This document shows positions 1 through 9,749 of a stretch of 64,000 bases of DNA, in pieces. The number at the start of each line of letters is the position of its first letter. Position 1 is the stretch's first letter. The translations under genes were made by a program, and so were the position numbers. The notes beneath the pieces were generated by a model. It was not told where the DNA came from, searched no databases, and was given only the letters and a program-made list of their open reading frames with translations. The stretch is from Primula veris (taxonomy: Eukaryota; Streptophyta; Magnoliopsida; Ericales; Primulaceae): contig OY821751.1 in NCBI GenBank assembly GCA_963682055.1, positions 9,672,001 through 9,736,000 on the forward strand, written 5' to 3'.

Positions 1-219
1 TGCTATATTGTAAGCTTTTATAATATCATTAATCTGGGTGACTGCCCCAGAGATGTAGTATAATTGGGTGAACTTCGTTGTTAAATAGTTGTGATTTAAT
101 TCAAATACATTTAACTTTACAAATTATGTCCATCATTATACTTAGGTTCCAACTTCAGTTGCAACTGTATTTGAAACCTAACTGCATAACTGCAAATAGA
201 ACAGCGGATAGAATTTTCA
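1..219 (+). mobile_element. 3' end of a Sirevirus-type LTR, cut by the window edge
   Basis: This is the reverse complement of the start of the LTRs at 4856, 13236 and 32555, so this copy faces the opposite way. Shared landmarks are a TATA-like aagcttttataatatca, the gccccagaga block, a cluster of ggttccaact/gttgcaact words near 146-180, and the end ggatagaattttca. The LTR stops with CA at 219, inside gypsy integrase sequence that runs uninterrupted in the duplicate at 43699. The next five bases, CAAAG at 220-224, would be the target duplication, but the other end lies outside the window. It is clearly diverged from the young copies. Solo LTR or full element cannot be decided. Confidence 0.8.
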
Positions 220-969
220 CAAAGAGGTAGTAAAACTTCTTGGTATTCCAAAAACGATTACATCCGATCGAGATTCAAAATTCATGACTCACTTTTGGCG
301 CACCCTATGGAAAAAGCTTGGAACTAATTTTCAATTTAGTTCGTCTCACCACCCCCAAACGGATGGGCAAACTGAAGTTGTAAATCAAAGTTTAGGAAAT
401 CTTTTGAGGAGTGTAGTGCGTGGCAATGTTCGCCAATGGGACGACGCACGGGAAGAAGTCCGTTCGAAGTGGTGTTTGGCCACAATCCTATCGGACCTTT
501 GGATCTGGTGCCAATTCCTACAACTGAAAATCGCAGTGGAGATGATGAAGACGGGGCTGAATATATCAAAAAGCTGCATGAACAAGTGCGTGAACGAATT
601 GTGAAGCAAAATGAGAAATATAAAAAAAAAATTGCGGACAAACACCGCAAGGCAGCTACCTTTATGGAAGGAGATTTGGTTTCGATTCATCTTAGCAAAG
701 ACAGGTTTCCGAGGGACGCCATGGTAAGCTTAAACCTAGGGCAGATGGTCCTCTCAAAGTTTTACAACGTATTGGTGACAATGCATACAAAATCGAATTA
801 CCAGAACAATACGGTGTTCCTGCTACTTTTAATGTGGCCGATCTCTCTCCTTATCATAAAGATGAAAATGATGACAACTAGAGGACGAGTGTGCTTGCAG
901 CGGAAGCGTATGATCCGGGAGGCTCAGCCCAATTCAAGAAATGGGCCAAAAAATGTTAAGCTCAAGTGA
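220..969 (+). pseudogene. Decayed Ty3/gypsy integrase C-terminal part (copy A)
   Basis: Pieces in different frames encode the integrase core motif FSSSHHPQTDGQTEVVN (around 334-390), then RSPFEVVFGHNPIGPLDLVP, a lysine-rich linker, and a DLVSIHLSKDRFPR block of the kind that precedes the C-terminal end of chromovirus-like pol. Compared with copy B at 43699-44481, about 47 bp are lost after base 440, and several frameshifts follow. Only the part after the first catalytic aspartate remains because the LTR at 1-219 separates the rest. It cannot make an active integrase. Lineage is probably CRM/Reina-like from motif style, which is inference. Confidence 0.85.
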
Positions 970-2220
970 TAACACCAAAGCAGTTTTTTCACATCATCTA
1001 AATCAACTTTATCGAATAAACTGCTTTCATTGGGAGTCTAAAAGGCACTGAGTCTGATACCATTAGAAACACAAATGAATCTAGTTTTCGAAAATGCAAA
1101 CCTTGCATTTTTTGGATTTTTCTAGATATAGTTATGAATTTTCTAGTAAGAACTGTTCAGAATATGCTTATGTGACTCTAATTTTGGATAGAAAATTTTG
1201 ATAAATATAAAACTCTCTCTTTTGAGTATTCACTTGTTAGTACAAATTTGTTCTTCTAGTGTTCTCTTATCCCATTGGTGAATTCCATCGGGTGACGAGT
1301 AACTTGGTTTCTTGTTTATCATCTCTCTCTTTCAAATCCGGCACCAATTACCCTCCTTGGCTTGAAAAAAAAGTTTTGGTTGCTTTTGAATTTTAAGAAA
1401 CCCTCTCTATATATATAAGTGTGAAAACTATAGTTGTTTTTTTATAATTTTTTATATTCTTTTCCTCGGTTTTTCTTCCATTTTTGTGCTATTAATATGT
1501 TTTTTCTTTTTTAATCTATCTAAATGTCTTGTGGTTTAGGATTTGTAAATTTCTGAGTGAAAATTATAGGAGTACTACCTTCATAATAGGACTTTTCTGA
1601 TGTGGAGCAAAATGGTTTGGAGATAGATGTAGCGCTTTTATTCGTAACTTAACTATTTCTATAGAGGATCTTAGAGAAGTATCTTATGGTGGAACTTACC
1701 TTATTTTCATTTCTTTGCTCTTTTTATGACGGGTTAATTACAGTTTATTGACTCGATTTTTAAACACTTTTTGGTTTACTAACCTGAATTTTTGAAAGTT
1801 TTATTTTTTCTACTGAGTTTAATGATTTATAGTTTTAGTGACAGACTGTCATTTGTTTTTCGATCAAAACCGTTTATAAGTTTCAGTATAGTCGGCATAG
1901 TTTAAAAATTATAATAAAGATCATAAATCTTAAAAATTACACATGTTGAAGAAGTGGTTTTGAAATAGATTTTAAGATACAATGATTACAGTATTTCGTG
2001 TTATATACCTTTCAACACTCTTTTAAATATGTTTTTTGTAAGTACCGGAAATTTGGTGATGAAAAATTAGTTAGGGACAGATGTAGTAGATTATCAGATA
2101 AGATAAAAAAACAAACTAAATATCAGGATTCTAGACTACGCTTTAAAATTGAAGTTATGTTTTTTCAATATTAATGATGGAGGTTAAAATATAGGGCACG
2201 TAGAAACTTCGTACTATTCG
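970..2220. other. Non-coding gypsy-derived sequence after pol (copy A)
   Basis: No open frame of note. It is colinear with 44482-45711 and follows the same pol end, so it probably holds the 3' untranslated part and possibly LTR of that gypsy element. A stretch around 1200-1330 (aaatataaaactctctc, then gtgttctcttatcccattgg) looks like the transcription start zone of an LTR. I could not find convincing LTR ends or target duplications. Confidence 0.5.
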
Positions 2221-3241
2221 TAATATATAAAGTGAGACATGGTATTTGACCTAGTGATTAAAAATCAATTAATGAGCAATTAGTCACCCTTGTGAGCGTA
2301 TCGGTTAAAGTTTCCACCCGTTCCCAAGAGGAGTTGATATGCGAGATAATCTCAAGAAAATACATAAAAGACTCAATAAGAAATCAGATATTATTAGAAA
2401 AATAAGACGACACTAAATCAACACGGGACATATCCCATAAATATAGGGTCAAACAAGAAAGATGTGTTCCTTATCATATAAGGATTGGAGATCTCATGAC
2501 GAGGAGTTGCTCCCTTCCGAAGAGCATAGAGTAATGCCCCTTAGGCCAACACAATCTTGAATTCGAGGAGGATAAAGACACTATGAAAGGGAAGTCTTCA
2601 CTTCCATACCGTACATGGCGAGGGTCCTGCAGTTCGAGGAGCCCCATCTTCAGTGGCGAAGGCATGGTGTGCGCTCCCTGGAGCCAGTCAAGTCGCTAAA
2701 AAGATACATGGAATATATGCACAATATATCTCAGCATGACAATGAAGATAATTGAAGATATAATGAATATGTGATTGAAAAAGGCACCGATTAATCACAT
2801 CTGAAATCATACGAACTCAGACCTATATACTAAATACGGGGTATCTCTATAACCCTACTTCTATTCAATACACTAAATACGTTCTATTCACTCCTTAAAA
2901 ATGTTCACCCATTCATACAACTTCTTCGGACGATGGAGGGTGAACGGTTGTGAAACCACCAAGTGCTTATTAATCATAGTTGTTTGTGCGTAGACTACAT
3001 AGTAACGGCGAAGAAAGCGGGACAAGCCCTATCAGGGAATTTTCTCATTGATTCCAAGCTCCGGAATCTACTCAACACTCTGCACCTAATTTCTAAGGCC
3101 CGTCCCTTAATATATTATTTAGTGTTTTGATAATCTTGTTTTGAAGGTGAGAAATTCCAGTGATGCTATTGAGCTAAACAAACTCACCGTCACTTTTTAC
3201 CAAACTTTTCCATAAAACTTATATAACATATTGGAAAACTT
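2221..3241 (+). repeat. LTR-like block lacking its TATA region (copy A)
   Basis: Colinear with 45712-46743. The block begins near agtgagac..gtatttgacc and ends near gcacctaatttctaaggcccgtccc. Relative to B, about 57 bp are missing after gccgatt near 2795. In B that stretch contains cctatataaaggc, a good TATA box, and is bounded by attaa on both sides, so deletion between short repeats would explain the loss. The minus-strand frame at 2474-2665 is probably chance. I take the block for an LTR of a gypsy-type element, without certainty, because neither end shows a target duplication. Confidence 0.45.
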
Positions 3242-3742
3242 AAAAAAACATGACAAAAAAATGATCAATAGAATTATTTTTTATTTTATGATACAAAAAT
3301 GATCAGTAGAACGTGCTATTGTGTTGTTTTTAACTTTTTAAGTGTGTTAACATAATTAACATAAATTGTATGACTATCTAATGTTATATTGTTATATTTA
3401 CATGTAAACAAAAAATTACACCGCAAATCGCTATGTTGCTACGTTATTCGCGCTTTTAGCGTAGCTATCGGAAAAATGCTACGCTAGTGATAACGCTATT
3501 TAAAACATTGATCAGGAGCGCTATCAATTTTTTAAATTTCAGGAAACACAAAATTCACCTTTTATATGAGTAATGTATATGATTTACTTAGTAAGTATAA
3601 ATAGTGAAAAGTTATCATAGGGTCTATATTTTTGTGATTGAAATATGATAATAAACATATAAAACAAAATAATGTAGGGTTATTATAAAAAAATTATAAG
3701 GAACCTGAAAATTTGTGTAAATATAAACGGTTCCTTAAAAAC
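3242..3742. other. AT-rich unassigned stretch with a CGCTA-rich core
   Basis: Found only in copy A. Around 3420-3510 the words cgctatg, tgctacg, gcgtagc and gctacgctag recur, giving several overlapping short inverted repeats, followed by cgctatttaaaacattg. Such a pattern occurs in small hAT-like non-autonomous elements, but I see no clear terminal repeats with an 8 bp target duplication. The rest is featureless A/T-rich DNA. Confidence 0.3.
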
Positions 3743-3744
3743 TA

Positions 3745-3981
3745 CTCTCTCCGTTCCTATTTAATTGTCCACTACGAAAATACGTGCAATTTTAGCCGGC
3801 CAATAACTTGTACTAAAATTGTCGAAATAAAATATTTCAAAAGTTAATCATATAATTCAAATGTTAGATTTTATGATTAGATTTAAAAAAAAAAATCATT
3901 CCGACAATGTTGATACAAATTATAAGACGTTCAAAAATGCACGTAGTTTCATAGTAGACAATTAAATGGAAACAGAGACAG
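3745..3981. mobile_element. Stowaway-type MITE (Tc1/Mariner)
   Basis: A 237 bp element with terminal inverted repeats: ctctctccgttcctattt at the left and, on the other strand at the right end, ctgtctctgtttccattt. It is flanked on both sides by the dinucleotide TA (3743-3744 and 3982-3983). The terminal sequence resembles the CTCCCTCCGT ends of plant Stowaway MITEs. There is no coding capacity, so mobility would have depended on a mariner transposase elsewhere. The inverted repeats run about 38 bp with scattered mismatches, which suggests an old copy. It is absent from copy B. Confidence 0.82.
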
Positions 3982-3983
3982 TA

Positions 3984-4428
3984 TAAAACATGTTAGATTT
4001 GAGAAAATGGTTAATGCTCCTGACACGGTAGCTCTGTACTACAATGATTACAGAAATGAAGCAGTGGAAATAATATATTAATCAGAATAAAACTACAAAT
4101 AAACATTCAAGTCTTTCATTCTAAGCAAATCTTTCATCAGTACATAAGATTAACGTAGACAAGTACATCAGCTTTATAACTACAACACGACAACAAAATC
4201 CTAGAGACTTCAATACATTTAGTAGCCATGAAGCGATAACCAAACGTCCAGCAACTATTTCAAACTTAAAAAGGTTCAAAGGCAGCACCGAAACTCAATA
4301 AAACACAGATCCGCCAAAATACAAGCACCTGATTTTTCAGAATATATCACGATCTAAACAATGAAATTAAAAGTTTCATTAATAAAAGATATCCAAACTG
4401 CTAAAACCAACCACGTAGTGGCACATCA
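3984..4428 (-). other. Probable 3' flank of the SUVH gene fragment
   Basis: It lies directly downstream, on the minus strand, of the SET-domain stop codon and has no frame or repeat I recognise. Position suggests captured 3' untranslated and downstream sequence of the same gene. The boundary with the MITE-containing stretch is not resolved. Confidence 0.35.
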
Positions 4429-4855
4429 TCAATAATAATGACCCCAACACTTAGACGACCCACACAAGCATTTCTTTTTCCATTGCTCGATTTTCCCAGG
4501 TTGAGCTGTCCGATAATCAAAAGTCAACTCTTCGAGCGGAGCAACATGAGTTACTGTAAAAAACGCAATATGAAGATAAGATTCGTTCCCACTCTCTCTC
4601 AGCACAGGCTGCCAATACACATTAAGCATACAACTATGGTTCATAAACTTAGCAACACTCCCACAGTTTTTCGAACTTATAACAAGCGGATAAGGTGTAC
4701 TCATCTCCTCGTCAGAATACCCAGGCATAAGCTTTAATGATTCATAGGTTCTAGAACTATCGAAAACATAGTCATCTCCATTGCCATTTGCAATTATTTC
4801 ACCAGCATATTCGCAGATAAAAGCCCCAGCACGGATAGGTTCCCACCAAACGAAG
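4429..4855 (-). pseudogene. SUVH-type histone methyltransferase fragment: end of SET plus post-SET
   Basis: The minus strand stays open from the LTR edge at 4855 to a stop at 4429. It reads EPIRAGAFICEYAGEI, then PLVISSKNCGSVAKFMNHSC, an ELTFDYR block and a post-SET tail CLCGSSKCWGHYY. These match the C-terminal half of SET and the cysteine post-SET motif of plant SUVH enzymes, which methylate histone H3 lysine 9. NHSC, the DY pair and the zinc-binding cysteines survive, but the YDG/SRA, pre-SET and first part of SET are absent, so no active enzyme is possible. About 8 further bases lie at 7516-7523 beyond the inserted LTR. Absent from copy B, so it joined copy A independently. Confidence 0.85.
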
Positions 4856-5604
4856 TGATATTCTTATCTGCTGTTCTAGTTGCAGTTTTGCAGTTAGGTT
4901 CCAAGTGAAGTTGTAACCACAGTTGAAACCTAAGTATATTGATGGATAGAACAGTAAAGTTAAATGTACTTGAATTAATCACACGCACATTTAACAACGG
5001 AGTTCACCCAACTGGGCTACGTCTCCGGGGCACTCACCCAGATTATGATATTATAAAAGCTTACAATATAAGATTTAAGTGTTAATGAAAAACTCTCAGA
5101 CTCTCTCTAGGTTTTTCTGTCTATCTCTATATTGCTACTACCTTATAACTATCACTCAAAATATCAATGGCATCCCACCATTGTTTTTCTTTTAAAAGCT
5201 CATTGTGTATATGTTGGAAAAACATGTGAAAACATGGGTGTTTCCGAATGGTCACTGGACCAACTTCGAGTCATTATTTCGTGTAACAGCGCTGAGTTGT
5301 TTATACCGTACTCAACGTGGTTGAGTAGCCCGTGTGACGAGCTTCGTAACGGTATATCACATGACCTATTCGGAGAATGGGTGTGAATACAAAGTGGCTT
5401 CAAAGTTGGTACCTCGGAAGCTCAAATCTGGAAAATCTGGAAAACGAAATGGTTAATGAGAAAACCATTTAGAATAATCCCATATTGGAAGATTAAGAGT
5501 TAATCTTACAATATATATACCATACCAACCCATGTAGTTATTAAACTAACATGTCCACATACACCTAAGAGTATTAGTGTGTACCACACACGCGCGGTCG
5601 CTCG

Positions 5605-5728
5605 TGTCTCGTGTCTCGGGTCTCGGGTCTCGGGCACGGGCGTGGGCGTGGGCTTGGGCGTGGGCGTGGGCTTGGGCTTGGGCTTGGGCTTGGGCTTGGG
5701 ATTGGGATTGGGATTGAGATTGGGGATT
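5605..5728. repeat. G-rich minisatellite in the nested LTR
   Basis: Runs of cgggtct, then gggcgt and about six gggctt units, then gggatt. The plus strand is almost free of A. Open frames over it (both strands, 5546-5953) are by-products of the repeat and give only dipeptide-like strings, so I do not call them genes. Confidence 0.85.
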
Positions 5729-5925
5729 TGGGGAATGTCTCGGGTCTTGGGTCGAATAGGGAGTTTTGTATAAATTACAAAAGCAGTCCCTAGAGTTTCC
5801 AGCTAGAGAAACGCCAGCAATAAATGGAATTGATTGCTGCGGTTTCAGAATTAAAGTGAGCGGATTCTGGGGGTGTAACTCCCAGAATTGATGACCTATA
5901 TTTATGGCTGCGGTTTCAGTAGAGC

Positions 5926-5935
5926 CTATAAAAGG
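5926..5935 (+). promoter_or_regulatory. Probable TATA box of the nested LTR
   Basis: ctataaaagg is followed by a C-rich stretch (cagcccttcccctctc) and then an A/C-rich leader-like stretch, as in many plant LTR promoters. It is the best TATA match in this LTR. Whether it is still active cannot be seen. Confidence 0.55.
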
Positions 5936-6361
5936 CAGCCCTTCCCCTCTCATTCAAACACCTTCAAACACACAACTCACAGCATAAGCATCATATAGAG
6001 AGAGAGAACCGCACCACCAACAGCTCGACCTGTGGTTCGGTGCCGGTTTCCATACGAGCCACTCTGAGATAGAAGTTGTACCTTGGGAACAAAGTCCCGA
6101 AACCAGAAACCTTTAAAGGTGGTTCGGGAAATATTGTTTAAGGGAAACTGCTCAGCAGTTGCCTCTTCTTTTACTTTCTGTTATTTATTTTTCAGTCATT
6201 TACTTTCTGTCCATTTCATTTCAGTACCGTTTCATTTCTGTAATTTACTTTTCTGTACTGTTTCTTTTCTGTATTTACATTTCAGTACTGTTTACTTTCA
6301 GTCTTTCGATTATGTTATTTACTTTTCAGTTCTGTAATTTCCAGTATTTACAAAAAAAAAA

Positions 6362-6625
6362 CAGTCCGGCAGTTTTTTATTTGCTTAAAACCAGTCCGGC
6401 AGTTTTTTATTTGTTTAAAAACCAGTCCAGCAGTTTTGTTTAAAACCAGTCCGGCAGTTTGTTAAAACCAGTCCGGCAGTTTTGTTTAAAACCAGTCCGG
6501 CAGTTTGTTAAAACCAGTCCGGCAGTTTCTGTAAAACCAGTCCGGCAGTTTCTTTGTTAAACCAGTCCGGCAGTTTCTTTATAACAGTCCGGCAGTTTCT
6601 TTATTACAGTCCAGCAGTTTTATTT
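6362..6625. repeat. Tandem repeat, 11 copies of a ~21-30 bp unit
   Basis: Each unit contains agtccggcagttt (agtccagcag in two units) followed by a variable T/A-rich spacer ending in aaac. Unit length shrinks from about 30 to about 22 bp along the array. It lies in the last third of the nested LTR, and such arrays usually grow by slippage during replication or reverse transcription. Confidence 0.88.
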
Positions 6626-7523
6626 ATTTGTTGAGTCAGGAATTGTAATTCATATTCCAATTGTGAGAAATAAAACTGTTTATTTCCATTGCGTTCCTGT
6701 CTTCTTTATTTTATTGTCCTTTCATTTATTGTATTCGAAATAGTACCAAAACCAACAGTATTCTCTCAAGAATGAGTTCTTTATAATTTAGAACACACAC
6801 CTTTTACAAGCATAGTTATCAACTATTTAAAGGAGTAAAAACAATCTTATTTCTTCAAGATCTTTGCTGATTGCTTTTGACTCTTTTTGATTGGCTTCAA
6901 TCTTTCCATATTGCACAAGATACCTCAACGTAGGATTGACCTCAATCTTCATAAGATAGTACATGTTAATAACTAGCATGAAAATAGGAGTTAATCTATT
7001 CCTTAAATTAGGAACATATAAGATAGTATATTTTAGAGATAAAATCTTTCTATATAAATATATGAAACATTAACTCCATATTTCATTCAATCTAAAACGT
7101 ATCATACTGATTTTGATAAAGAACATAGATTGAAACAAGTGATAAAGATTTACATAAGAATAGAGATTTAGATAGCCTAGTTTAAAATAAACATATCTAT
7201 AAAAACTAATCTCCTTATATCTTTTAGGAAACATCTTTCTTATCACTTTAATATTCTCAATATACATAAACTACATCTTTAAGAACATATGAGAATATAT
7301 CCTTCATACTTTAAAACAAATAATCATCATTAAAGAATAGTAATGAAGATTTAAAGAACTGAACAGAATCCTGCAGAACAGCAGGGTGGAACTGTGGTTG
7401 CAACCTTACTTGGAACCAAAGGCTGACTCAATTCTTAGCAAACAAATAGAATTATTTAGTTCAAACCAATAGACAACAAATAGTATATGAGCCAGAAATC
7501 TGGTCCTAACACGAAGGCAACAG

Positions 7524-9749
7524 GAGGCATTCAACGGTTAACTACTTAGCAAGTCCTTAATACTTCAGAGTGTTACTTATTAAATTTGGGTTCTTTGGTT
7601 TTTTGCCCTGTCTATCTCGTGTTGTGTTGTTTTTTTATCTAACAAGGCAATTTGGCCCCTTAACATTTAAATCTATTGAAATTCGTGGGTATCCCCCAGT
7701 GTTAATTAAATAAACAAAAAACAAAAAAAATCAGGGTAGTGGATTTAACAAGCCACATTCATGCCTGATCTAAAAGGGAAACTATGTTTGAGAAGGGGTT
7801 ACATTAAAACTTTGTTTTTGTGTTTTTTATATACTAGTGATGTTTTTACTAAGGTTTGACCCTTATCAGATTAAGCAAATGTGCTTTCTTGCATTTTGCT
7901 AAGTACATTGGATAATTGCTTATCATGATCTAGTGATGAAGTAATTCTGAAGCTTTCTCAAACTATTATTTAGCATTTCAAGGAGTATCTAGGTCTATGA
8001 ATTGCCAAATTTTTGAATCAAATGTTATTTGTTCTCATAATTGCTGGTTTTTGCTGTCAAATAGTTAAATGTGAAGACAAAACAGTTGCTGAAATCAGTT
8101 CAGAAGTCACCACAATTTTGATATCAATTTCATCTTTTTTCCAATTAGTTTGTAAAATCATTAGTGGGGTTTTTTGTTGTTAGGCTTAGTTCTTTTTTAA
8201 AGTCCTTTTTGAAACAAACTTTTGGCTGTCGAAAATAACTCTTTTGATCACTATGATCATGGTGTTAAAATGTAGTTATAAGGCTATGGGGCATATGGAG
8301 ACAAATGTGCTCTTTTTGAGCCAATTTTCTCCACTTTTAGGGATTGAAAAAGTATATATCCTTGTTTTTAACTTATTTTTAGCCGCTTCAAGTGATATAT
8401 GGATTTATGTAATTGAAATGGTTGCATTTGATTTCGAAAGGTTCAATTATTATCGGTTTCTGAACTGAAATACTTAGTATTACAATCATTACGGGGTTTT
8501 CTCAAATGGAAAAGAAAAAATTATGAAATTAATGAAATAATAATATAATTGAAGAAAATGTTCCTAATAGATCAATACATACGACTTATGCGGTAGTTTT
8601 TTCTTTTCATATGTGTGACCTGCCGTTTCTGTATCCCCTTTTATTTTACTTCTTGGATGCTGGTTTATGAAACCTAAATAATTCTGATAAGTTTCTCCAT
8701 TATAGTCGTATGAGAAAAATTATATCAAATAAGGAATTCAATTGCCATCATGAATTAACGATTATGGTTGTTATATTTGTTTTCCAGTATTATAAGGAAA
8801 CTTGATAATTGCAACCACATGATTAAAAGAACCAACCCAGAAAAACTTGAATATCACCATACCCAGTTAAATAACATTAATTGATTTGTTCATAATATGA
8901 ATCTAGAATACAAGCATTAAGTAATACCTCATCTAAATGTTTTTACCTTTCCTCATTTGGATTTCTGTATAAGCATTAAGTAATACCTCATCTAAATGTG
9001 AAGGAAGAAAGTTGTATTTATTGATAATTTCACATTCCAATTTTGGTTATATATTTTTTTATCAAATTTCTTTTTGTGGGGTTCTTGATAACCCTATAAA
9101 TCCACACAAAACAAAGGATGGTCAAGTAGTCTAACCTAGAGAGCAAAGTTATATTTCTTTGTTTCTCATTCTCTCTCTACTGATATATTTATACACAAAT
9201 ACAAACACATGTGCACACACATACAATGAGATATCTTATTTTTTTTATTGATATGTGTGTTCGAATCTTATTTTCATTAAACTATGTTGCTTAAATATAT
9301 ATACATGATGCTCAAATTCTATTTCTTTTGAGAAACCTAAAAACAATGTCCAGATTGGATTTCTATAACATTTGCCTTTTTGGACAACGATTTAATTTGA
9401 GAGGTGGTTATAAATTTTGTCTATCGATCCTTGAGCATGGAAATGAAGAAAATTTAAAAAAGGTCGGGCTATCAAAGAAGGTTTTGGTCAGAATCAAATC
9501 ATAACAGTCGATGTTTACGACATTTCAATAAAAGGAGTCCGAGATCAAAAGGTTCTAATGATGTACCAAGCAAGGTAGATATGATGTACTTACAAATAAT
9601 TTATACATTTACGTTATTATATATTGTTTAGAACTATATATATATTTATGTTATTGAGATCAAACAACATGGCGTACAAATTAAATATAAAAAAGTAATT
9701 TAGTCACTGAAATGTTTACACATCATTGTGGTTGCACTTAAGTATAAAG
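7524..9749. other. Unassigned sequence shared by both duplication copies
   Basis: Colinear with 47444-49673. It is AT-rich and has no frame I can tie to a protein. The longest frame, 8244-8468 plus, is 74 codons, is conserved in B only as 60 codons, and looks like chance. A 29 bp word (aagcattaagtaatacctca...) occurs twice, at 8912-8940 and 8971-8999. In B only the second occurrence is matched and different sequence stands at the first. Confidence 0.6.

Larger units (their letters stand above)
5212..6757 (+). mobile_element. Nested solo LTR of an unidentified retrotransposon
   Basis: A 1,546 bp insert inside the Sirevirus-type LTR, bounded by the short inverted ends TGTTGG and CCAACA. Flanks are GTATA (5207-5211) and GTATT (6758-6762), a 5 bp target duplication with one mismatch. 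The uninterrupted LTRs elsewhere join exactly across this point. It holds a TATA box, a TGGGCT-type minisatellite and an 11-copy tandem repeat. The strand is chosen from the TATA box and a leader-like run after it. No internal coding sequence is present, and I do not recognise the family. Confidence 0.78.
4856..7511 (-). mobile_element. Old solo Sirevirus-type LTR, split by a nested solo LTR
   Basis: Starts tgatattcttatctgctg and ends gaaatctggtcctaaca, matching both ends of the LTRs of the complete Sireviruses. It is flanked by the perfect target duplication CGAAG (4851-4855 and 7512-7516), with no internal element sequence. After subtracting the nested 1,546 bp LTR and its duplicated 5 bp, about 1,105 bp remain against 1,262 bp in the young copies, so there are internal deletions. 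It arose by LTR-LTR recombination of an element that had inserted into the SUVH fragment. Confidence 0.88.

Noticed and set aside
5546..5953. Long overlapping frames on both strands over the G-rich minisatellite
   Set aside because: They are translations of a hexamer-type repeat, not proteins.
6362..6625. Regular short repeats considered as a CRISPR array
   Set aside because: Spacers are short, T-rich and similar to one another, and the genome is a plant; it is an LTR tandem repeat.
8244..8468. 74-codon frame in shared unassigned sequence
   Set aside because: Shortened in copy B, no motif, low-complexity hydrophobic composition; looks like chance.
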